From positions 62,001 to 126,000 of the forward strand of contig DCDL01000024.1 of NCBI GenBank assembly GCA_002316385.1: DNA of 64,000 nt. The letters run 5' to 3'. Position numbers and translations under genes: made by a program. This DNA comes from Clostridium sp. UBA1056. Lineage in GTDB: Bacteria > Bacillota > Clostridia > Clostridiales > Clostridiaceae. This document shows, in pieces, positions 57,965-64,000 of the stretch; the first letter of the stretch is position 1; every line of letters starts with the position of its first letter. The notes under the pieces are model-generated. The model was not told where the DNA came from, did no database searches, and saw nothing but the letters and a program-made list of their open reading frames with translations.

Positions 57965-58323
57965 TTAATGTAAAGGATCAAGTGTATTCAGCTATCAAAG
58001 ATATATCCTCTAATGTAAGTGATAGCTATCCAGCGGATTGGGCAACGTTCCCCGCTATTCAATATACAGAGGAAGATAATAAAGTAGCTGAATGGGTAGA
58101 TGGGGAAGAGTCAAAGTCATATCTGAGATATAGGGTTGATATCTGGCACAATAGAAGCACATCAAGTTCAGCACTAGAGGTAGATAGAAAATTATCAAAG
58201 CTAGGACTACAGCGTACATTTTGCCAAGATGTTGCAGATACCAGCGGGTTAAAACATAAGGTAATGAGATATGAGGGGGTAATAGATACCTCAACAGAGT
58301 TTGTTTATAACAATCAAGTTTAA
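57961..58323 (+). CDS. Tail terminator/completion protein
   Basis: The 120-residue protein starts with a helix and has a conserved-looking FPAIQYTEEDNKVAEWVDGE segment, then RYRVDIWHNRSTSSSALEVD. This is typical of gp17-like tail completion proteins at this locus. The call relies on order and weak motif fit. Confidence 0.65.
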   Translation: MINVKDQVYSAIKDISSNVSDSYPADWATFPAIQYTEEDNKVAEWVDGEESKSYLRYRVDIWHNRSTSSSALEVDRKLSKLGLQRTFCQDVADTSGLKHKVMRYEGVIDTSTEFVYNNQV

Positions 58324-58343
58324 ATAAGAAAGGATGATAATTA

Positions 58344-58760
58344 ATGTTAGCAAATGGAATTACATTAAGTTATAAAACTACAGGAAACACATATATAAAA
58401 TTAGCTGGATTAAAGGAAGTACCAGAAATGGGAAATGATCCAGAGAAGGTAGAAAATACAACTTTAGAGGATACAACAAAGCAATATGAATATGGGATAG
58501 GAGATTATGGGGACTTAGCATATAAGTTTAAGTATGTTAACAATGCAGCAGATAGTCCATACAGGGTATTGAGAGCATTGGCAGATAATAAAACAGTTGT
58601 AGATTTTGAACAAGCTTATCCAGATGGTACAAAGTTTGTATTTAAGGCTCAATGTTCTGTTAAGCTTGGCGGTGGTGGAGTTAATAGTGCAATGGACTTT
58701 ACATTATCTCTAGCATTACAAAGTGGAATTGCAGTAACAGATCCAACAGTAACACCATAA
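58344..58760 (+). CDS. Major tail protein (tail tube)
   Basis: This 138-residue beta-rich protein (LKEVPEMGNDPEKVENTTLE, YKFKYVNNAADSPYRVLRAL) is the likely tail-tube subunit that polymerises along the tape measure. AAGGATGATAA lies upstream. A hairpin with T-rich flank follows before the chaperone gene, which would keep tail-tube mRNA in excess. Confidence 0.8.
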   Translation: MLANGITLSYKTTGNTYIKLAGLKEVPEMGNDPEKVENTTLEDTTKQYEYGIGDYGDLAYKFKYVNNAADSPYRVLRALADNKTVVDFEQAYPDGTKFVFKAQCSVKLGGGGVNSAMDFTLSLALQSGIAVTDPTVTP

Positions 58761-58764
58761 TTCA

Positions 58765-58800
58765 GGGGGCATACTTAAGTGTATGTCCTTTATTATTTTA
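58765..58800 (+). terminator. Partial terminator after the tail-tube gene
   Basis: Positions 58765-58774 pair with 58781-58790 with several G-U pairs, followed by a T/A-rich run. Probably leaky, tuning expression of downstream tail genes. Confidence 0.5.
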
Positions 58801-58821
58801 AGAAAGTAAGGAGAGATTTAC

Positions 58822-59214
58822 ATGGCATTATATAAAATATTAACAGTAGGTGAAAAGGAATATAAATTAAAATTAACAACTAGTTCAACTATACTTATAG
58901 AGGATAAACTGGGTGGAAATATATTAGACCCAATAATGGAAATGAGTGCAACAGCACCAGTAGATGGCAAAGGTAATATTAACATGAAGAAGATGAATAA
59001 AATGCCTTTACCATCATTAAAATATCTTGTAACAGTTCTTTGGGGTTCGCTTCAAAAATATCAACATGGTATGACATTTGATAAGGTTTGTGACCTAGTA
59101 GATGAGTATATTGAAAATGGAAAGTCACAAATGGATTTATTTAGTGAAGTAATGGAGCTATTAACTGAGGGTGGAGTATTAGGAAATCCAGAAGAAAAAG
59201 AAAATTTAAAGTAG
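58822..59214 (+). CDS. Tail assembly chaperone, short form (gpG-like)
   Basis: The 130-residue alpha/beta protein ends at TAG 59212-59214. It sits between the tail tube and the tape measure, the gpG position. It begins YKILTVGEKEYKLKLTTSST and continues VTVLWGSLQKYQHGMTFDKV. A slippery heptamer just before the stop allows a longer form. GpG-like proteins chaperone the tape measure during tail assembly. Confidence 0.8.
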   Translation: MALYKILTVGEKEYKLKLTTSSTILIEDKLGGNILDPIMEMSATAPVDGKGNINMKKMNKMPLPSLKYLVTVLWGSLQKYQHGMTFDKVCDLVDEYIENGKSQMDLFSEVMELLTEGGVLGNPEEKENLK

Positions 59215-59651
59215 GGGAAGATGGTGAGAATACCACTTCCCCATTTTTAAATAAAGCACCTGAAACATATACAGAGTTTATTGAGGAATATTTACTACAT
59301 GATGCTCTAGATTGTGGGATTAGTATAAGTGAATTTTATGACATGACCATAAGTGAAATAACAAATTGCAGAGACTCTTTCCTAAGAAGAAGAGAGATTA
59401 AAAGAAAGGATTCTGCAGATATGATTTATAGATTATCAGTTCTTATTACCAATGGTACAGCTTGCATAATGAGTAAAGATAATAAACCAATTGAGTTCTT
59501 AGATATGTTTGCAGATTTATTTGAAGAAGAGAGTAAGTTTAATGAAGAAAATAAAATAAATGTGCAAATGGAAATAAATAAACAACACATGAAGGAATTT
59601 GCACAAAGGGTAAATAGAGAAAGGCTACAGGCTGGGGGTGAGAATAAGTGA
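58822..59651 (+). CDS. Tail assembly chaperone, frameshifted long form (gpGT-like)
   Basis: A -1 shift at T TTA AAG (59205-59211) joins the first 130 residues to 146 residues in the -1 frame, from VGEDGENTTSP to the stop at 59651, for about 276 residues in total. The -1 frame is open from the shift, with no stop, well before its first ATG at 59343. The downstream part is helical (YTEFIEEYLLHDALDCGISI, SEITNCRDSFLRRREIKRK). This is the usual G/GT arrangement of siphophages. Confidence 0.8.
59205..59242 (+). promoter_or_regulatory. Programmed -1 frameshift signal
   Basis: The heptamer TTTAAAG is read as T TTA AAG immediately before the stop. Two bases further a hairpin begins: GGGGAAG (59214-59220) pairs with CTTCCCC (59236-59242) and TGGT pairs with ACCA inside it, giving about 11 bp with one bulged A. 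The two-base spacer is shorter than usual, so the lower pairs would open first. Confidence 0.7.
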
Positions 59652-62600
59652 CATTAGAACAATTAGAGGTTGTCATTAATGCTAATGCTAGGCAGTTTAA
59701 CACCCAAGTAGCACAGGTACAAAACCAGGTTAATAGCATGGCTAACCATGTTAATAATAGTGTAAATAGAATGAGTGGAACCTTTGACAGACTTGGTAAA
59801 ATGTTAGCAAGCGTTTTTGCGATTGGAGCAATAACTAAGTTTACAAAATCATGTTTGGATTTAGGCTCTAATCTTGCAGAAGTACAAAACGTAGTTGACG
59901 TTACGTATGGAAACATGAGCAGTAAAGTAAATGAATTTGCAAAGAACGCATGGAAAACAGTAGGACTTTCTGAAACTATGGCTAAACAATATATGGGTAA
60001 CTTTGGAGCTATGAGTAAATCAATGGGATTTACAGTTGACGAAGCCGAGAAAATGTCTGAAACCCTTACTAATCTTTCTGGTGATGTAGCTTCTTTCTAT
60101 AATATAAGTCAAAATGAGGCTTATACAAAATTAAAGAGTGTATTTACTGGTGAGACTGAAAGTTTAAAAGAACTTGGTGTTGTAATGACACAAGAAAATC
60201 TTAATCAATATGCTTTAGCTAATGGATATGGTAAAACTACAGACGCAATGAATCAACAAGAAAAAGTTGCTTTAAGACTTGCATATGTTACACAAACATT
60301 GAGTGCAGCCAATGGAGATTTTGCAAGAACATCTAATTCATGGGCCAACCAAGTAAGGTTATTAAGTTTACAATATCAATCTCTTAAAGCAAGTATAGGA
60401 CAAGGATTGATTGCAGTATTAACACCAGTTATTAATGTAATTAATATTATTATGGGTAAATTAGTAGCAATGGCCAATACATTTAACTCTGTGCTTAGTG
60501 CAATAGGATTTACTATTAGCGGTGGCTCTGGAGGTTCCGGTGGTGGAGCAGCAGGTGCAATTGATTTTGGAGGAGCTACAAGCGGTATTGATAATGCCAC
60601 TGATTCTATGAGTAATTTAGGTGGTGCCACAGATGGAGTAGGTAAATCAGCTGATAAGGCTAAGAAAAAACTTGAAGCATTGATGGGCATAGATGAAATC
60701 AATAAGATGAAATCTAATGATGATGATTCTGACGGAGGTTCTGGAGGTGGCTCTAGTGGAGGTGGAGGAATAGGAAGTATTGCATCACCTGCAATTGACA
60801 CAAGTGCTACAGAGGATTCGTTATCAGCCTTAAACGATAAAGTAAATAAAATCTTAGCTGAATTATTAAGCCCATTAAAGAAAGCATGGGATAACTACGG
60901 AGAATGGTTTCTTAGCAAATGGGATTACTTTAAGAGAGCATTTGGGTATAGTTGTGACGAATTGAAAAACTTCTTGGTATCTGTATGGAACCATGGAGGA
61001 AAGGAATTTGTTCAACACATGGCTGAAATAGGGATTGTAATAGCTGGTGTAGCTCTTCAGATAGGCGGAGATATATTAGTAGCTTTAGGCAACTTATGGA
61101 GACATCTTAATCCAGATAATAATCCATACACTAGAAAGTTTATTGATGCCATGAATAGCTTAGCTATAGCTGTAAGGGATTTTATTATATCTGCAGGTAA
61201 TTGGTTTGGTAAGTTCTTAGATTTAGGGGGACAGGCATTTATTAATGTCATAGGTGATATTGTTATGTTAGTTGGTACAATACTAGCAGAGGTTATGGCA
61301 GACGCAATTAATTTTATAACAGCTTTTATGAACAGTTGGGCAGGAAGCGTTATTATTGGTACTGTAGCTATGACACTAGATATAGTTGCTGGAGCAATTA
61401 AAGCAGTGTTAATAGTTATAGAAAAATGCCATAAAGTATTAGAGGTTTTCTTGGTTTTGTGGGCAGCATGGAAGTTCAGCAGTGTAATAGCGGGAATAGG
61501 CGATGTAACTACTAAGTTAGGAAGTCTTGCATATAGTCTATTAGGGGTAGTTGCAAATGTAGATCACAATAACAGAATGTTTATTAAATGGATCCAGGAA
61601 GGAATAGATAAAGCTGTATTAGCATGTAGAAATTTAGGTATAGCATTATTATCTCCTATTAAAACATTAAAATCCTTTGGAGAAACTATTTACTTAAGTC
61701 TATTGTATTTAAAAGATTGGATTGTTGCTATAGGTAAAAATGCTATAAAGGCATTAAAATCTTTTGGAGAAAATATTTATTTGGGACTATTATATTTAAA
61801 AGATTGGACAGTAGAAATGGGCGTGAAAGCAATAGCATCTTTGAAAAAATTTTTAGTAAGTATAGGAACAAGTACTGCTGGGTTGATAGGTTTGACTACA
61901 GCAGAAGGAACAGCCACCACAGGAGCAGTTGCTTTAGGATTAGCGTTAGATGCATTAGGAATTGGATTAATAATAGCAGCAATTTCAGGATTAGTTGTAG
62001 CCGTAAAGAAAATAGGAGATAAATGCGGTTGGTGGAAGTCTATTATGGAGGCATTGGCTCCAGTGATTGACTGGGTTAAAGAAAAAGTAGGTTGGCTATG
62101 GGATAAAATAGCTGGATTCTTTGGTTGGGATACAGAGCCAGAAGTTAAAGAAAATATTGAAGAAATTGGGACTACTGCAGAAGAGACTGCAAAAACCACA
62201 GATGATGCATTTGGAACAGCTACATCAAATGTAAATAAATATTTAGATGATATCCATTTTAATGCTACTAGACTTGCCCAGGAAGTAGATGAAGCTACTA
62301 AAACTGCTACTGAAAAGTTTAGTATGTTATCTCAAAGTGCACAAGATTATTTAGATGCTGTAGCTACTCATAATCAAGATAAACTTAATGAAATGGGTGA
62401 TAATCAATCAATTTACAATGAAGAAGTTAAAGCCATGTATGCTGATTTAACAGAAGCAGAAAAAAATGAATTCATGAAAAAATATGGAATTATCCAAGGT
62501 ATCAATGAAGATATGCTTAATTATGAAGGATTAAAGTATGATGATAGAGTTGCTAGACATGCAGCTTATTTATCTACTATAGAAAATGATGAAAGCTTAT

Positions 62601-63907
62601 CTTATCAAGATAAAAAAACTAAAATGGACCAAGCGAATGCAGATTTTCAAGCGGGTATTGATAGTGAGGTACAGAAGTATCAAGAAAGTATAGAATCTAA
62701 ACAAAAAGCTTTAGATGAATTATTAGCTACTCATGGAAATACAACAGGACAAGGAAAGATTTATGAGCAAGAGTTAAGAGATGCCATTGATGGAGATAGA
62801 GCACATATAGAGGAAATAACTCAATCTTCTTATGATGCACAGGTTACCACTGTAGAAGGTGCTACAGATGCAATGGCACAAGCAAATGCTGATACAGCTA
62901 CTGCACAGGAAGATGCATATAAAAATGTAGCTACTACAGCTGAAGAGTCTATGGCTACAGTAAATAAAAGCATAGATGGAGCTAGAGAGAATATACAGAC
63001 ATTTACCAGTGAGGCAACTACATTAGCAACTCAATTAAAAAATAGCTTTAATGGAGTTGGAGCAAAAATAAGTAGTGAATTTACTATGGCTAGTTCTAGT
63101 ATATCTGCTACTCTCAATAAAATAAGAAGTATAGTAGAAAGTACAACATCAGATATAAGGAGTTCAATAGCTAGTGCATTTTCTAATATATCTTCAATTA
63201 TCTCTAGCAATATGAATCAATGTAGTAATATTATTAGATCATCTTTTTCTAATATGTCTAGTATGGTTAGAGATTCCTTAAATGGAATAAATCAAACTAC
63301 TAGTAGTACATTGAGAAACATGGTATTGATCTATAATTCAGCAGCCATTAATATTAATAACATAACAAGTAATTTAGGAAGTAACATGGCTAATAAATTT
63401 AATACTATAAATAGTATAGCTAGTAGTACATTTGAAAGAATAAGAGACAATATGAGTAGAAATATAGAAATAGCTCGTTACAATATATCTAATCATCTGA
63501 ATAGCATTGCTTATATGTTTAACAATTTTGATGCAACTCTTAAAGTTAAGATACCACACTTCTATATGACTGGGAATTTCAATGCAGAGACTAAAGAAGT
63601 GCCAAAGGTAGGAGTTAATTATTTTGCTAAAGGTGGAGTAGTTGATAGAGCTACATTAGGTATATTCGGTGAAGAGGGTAAAGAAGCTATAGTACCATTA
63701 CAGAATAATACAGAGTGGATGGATACATTAAAAGGCATAATGGGAGCAGCTTTTATACAAGCAATGCAAACAAATAATAGTAATTCAAGTAATTCTATGG
63801 ATGGAGATTTAAACTTATTTATAGATGGAAGTGTAATAGGCAAAGTAGCATTAAAGCAATTAAGGAAAATGCAACGACAGGGAAATATAACATTAATACC
63901 AGGATAG
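59648..63907 (+). CDS. Tail tape measure protein
   Basis: The 1419-residue protein sets tail length and lies inside the tail tube. The N-terminal part is a phage tape-measure core (about residues 25-230). Gly/Ser-rich linkers (GGSGGSGGGAAG, GGSGGGSSGGGG) occur at about 290-390, hydrophobic segments at about 540-780, and coiled coils at about 900-1290. The C-terminal motif LGIFGEEGKEAIVPLQN is typical. A GTG start overlaps the chaperone stop. No lysozyme or peptidase domain was recognised. Confidence 0.95.
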   Translation: MTLEQLEVVINANARQFNTQVAQVQNQVNSMANHVNNSVNRMSGTFDRLGKMLASVFAIGAITKFTKSCLDLGSNLAEVQNVVDVTYGNMSSKVNEFAKNAWKTVGLSETMAKQYMGNFGAMSKSMGFTVDEAEKMSETLTNLSGDVASFYNISQNEAYTKLKSVFTGETESLKELGVVMTQENLNQYALANGYGKTTDAMNQQEKVALRLAYVTQTLSAANGDFARTSNSWANQVRLLSLQYQSLKASIGQGLIAVLTPVINVINIIMGKLVAMANTFNSVLSAIGFTISGGSGGSGGGAAGAIDFGGATSGIDNATDSMSNLGGATDGVGKSADKAKKKLEALMGIDEINKMKSNDDDSDGGSGGGSSGGGGIGSIASPAIDTSATEDSLSALNDKVNKILAELLSPLKKAWDNYGEWFLSKWDYFKRAFGYSCDELKNFLVSVWNHGGKEFVQHMAEIGIVIAGVALQIGGDILVALGNLWRHLNPDNNPYTRKFIDAMNSLAIAVRDFIISAGNWFGKFLDLGGQAFINVIGDIVMLVGTILAEVMADAINFITAFMNSWAGSVIIGTVAMTLDIVAGAIKAVLIVIEKCHKVLEVFLVLWAAWKFSSVIAGIGDVTTKLGSLAYSLLGVVANVDHNNRMFIKWIQEGIDKAVLACRNLGIALLSPIKTLKSFGETIYLSLLYLKDWIVAIGKNAIKALKSFGENIYLGLLYLKDWTVEMGVKAIASLKKFLVSIGTSTAGLIGLTTAEGTATTGAVALGLALDALGIGLIIAAISGLVVAVKKIGDKCGWWKSIMEALAPVIDWVKEKVGWLWDKIAGFFGWDTEPEVKENIEEIGTTAEETAKTTDDAFGTATSNVNKYLDDIHFNATRLAQEVDEATKTATEKFSMLSQSAQDYLDAVATHNQDKLNEMGDNQSIYNEEVKAMYADLTEAEKNEFMKKYGIIQGINEDMLNYEGLKYDDRVARHAAYLSTIENDESLSYQDKKTKMDQANADFQAGIDSEVQKYQESIESKQKALDELLATHGNTTGQGKIYEQELRDAIDGDRAHIEEITQSSYDAQVTTVEGATDAMAQANADTATAQEDAYKNVATTAEESMATVNKSIDGARENIQTFTSEATTLATQLKNSFNGVGAKISSEFTMASSSISATLNKIRSIVESTTSDIRSSIASAFSNISSIISSNMNQCSNIIRSSFSNMSSMVRDSLNGINQTTSSTLRNMVLIYNSAAININNITSNLGSNMANKFNTINSIASSTFERIRDNMSRNIEIARYNISNHLNSIAYMFNNFDATLKVKIPHFYMTGNFNAETKEVPKVGVNYFAKGGVVDRATLGIFGEEGKEAIVPLQNNTEWMDTLKGIMGAAFIQAMQTNNSNSSNSMDGDLNLFIDGSVIGKVALKQLRKMQRQGNITLIPG
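61669..61820 (+). repeat. Internal duplication in the tape measure gene
   Basis: Two adjacent copies of a roughly 78-base unit encode LKSFGETIYLSLLYLKDW and LKSFGENIYLGLLYLKDW followed by similar helices. Unit duplication in tape measures changes tail length. Confidence 0.7.
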
Positions 63908-63917
63908 GAGTGGTGAT

Positions 63918-64000
63918 ATGCTTAAGATTGGAGGAGTAGATATTGCTACTCCTAAAACATTTGAAATAACAATCCAAGATCTAGACGGAGAATCTAATAG
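63918..64000 (+). CDS. Phage tail protein, DUF6711-like (start only)
   Basis: The gene begins at ATG 63918 with AGGAGTGGTG upstream and is cut by the window edge after 27 codons (MLKIGGVDIATPKTFEITIQ, then DLDGESN). This N-terminus fits small tail proteins of the DUF6711 group that follow the tape measure. The remainder lies outside the window. Confidence 0.65.
   Translation, partial: MLKIGGVDIATPKTFEITIQDLDGESN

Larger units (their letters stand above)
34320..64000. mobile_element. Temperate siphovirus prophage (continues beyond the right edge)
   Basis: A contiguous block runs from recombinase and repressor through replication, recombination, packaging, head, connector and tail genes in canonical order. 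All late genes are rightward. At least 29.7 kb are present, and lysis, baseplate and attR are beyond the window. Reading frames of the structural genes are intact, so the element looks functional. The host gene miaB appears to be its integration site. Confidence 0.93.

Noticed and set aside
59343..59651. Independent gene starting at ATG 59343
   Set aside because: The frame is open and coding-like back to the slippery site and lacks a ribosome binding site at that ATG; it is the frameshift extension of the chaperone.
60376..60801. Leftward proline-rich frame in the tape measure gene
   Set aside because: It is the complement of the Gly/Ser-rich linker coding sequence.

Overview
The window reads as chromosome of a low-GC, strictly anaerobic, spore-former-like Firmicute, most probably Clostridium sensu stricto. 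The evidence is the strong A+T bias, AGGAGG-type ribosome binding sites with many TTG/GTG starts, an H-cluster (FeFe) hydrogenase-like operon, a HesB-like selenoprotein beside its cysteine paralogue, and a clostridial cobalamin/heme gene set. No search was run, so all names come from reading motifs.

Positions 1-34,300 are ordinary host chromosome. From left to right they hold a CBS-domain protein, a patatin-like lipase, two small proteins, an NhaC-type antiporter, hemA-hemL (minus strand), a membrane protein, and a three-gene minus-strand operon (2Fe-2S thioredoxin-like protein, sensory-type FeFe hydrogenase with PAS domain, SpoIIE-type phosphatase). Next come a YfcE-like phosphoesterase, a dihydrolipoamide dehydrogenase broken by three frameshifts, glyA, and a lipoprotein hydrolase. 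A cobalamin riboswitch then precedes a long operon, cobQ-cbiB-cobD-precorrin-2 dehydrogenase-hemC-cobA/hemD-hemB. It supplies late corrinoid steps plus the tetrapyrrole trunk, while hemA-hemL on the other strand makes the 5-aminolevulinate that hemB consumes. After that lie an Xaa-Pro aminopeptidase, NfeD plus an SPFH protein, a UPF0158-like protein, asnB, a MEDS-like protein, the HesB-like Cys/Sec pair, and a 56-residue protein.

At about 34,315 the 5' end of what looks like miaB breaks after about 14 codons and a prophage begins; it continues past the window's right edge. Its layout is that of a temperate siphovirus. On the minus strand are a large serine recombinase and an XRE repressor. 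Rightward follow a Cro-like protein, antirepressor, AbrB-like regulator, Gam-like protein, a probable recombination protein, a replication initiator with an internal 11-bp iteron array, dUTPase, two RusA resolvases, SSB, a Dam-like methylase, and an ArpU/RinA-like regulator. Then come a tRNA-Ser(GCU), a TIR/nucleoside-deoxyribosyltransferase-like accessory gene, terminase, portal, a MuF-type head protein with a C-terminal PBECR nuclease-like domain, scaffold, capsid, connectors, tail tube, tail chaperones linked by a -1 frameshift, tape measure, and the start of a tail protein.

The most interesting parts are accessory. Three short genes lie between head morphogenesis and scaffold, each followed by its own terminator; one resembles the Acb2/Tad1 family of cyclic-nucleotide sponges that block TIR/CBASS immunity. 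Six kilobases upstream the same prophage carries a TIR-like gene with its own extended -10 promoter and terminator. A secreted protein is encoded against the direction of the early genes. Together with the MuF-PBECR toxin candidate and its overlapping small partner, these form a defence/counter-defence and lysogenic-conversion set.
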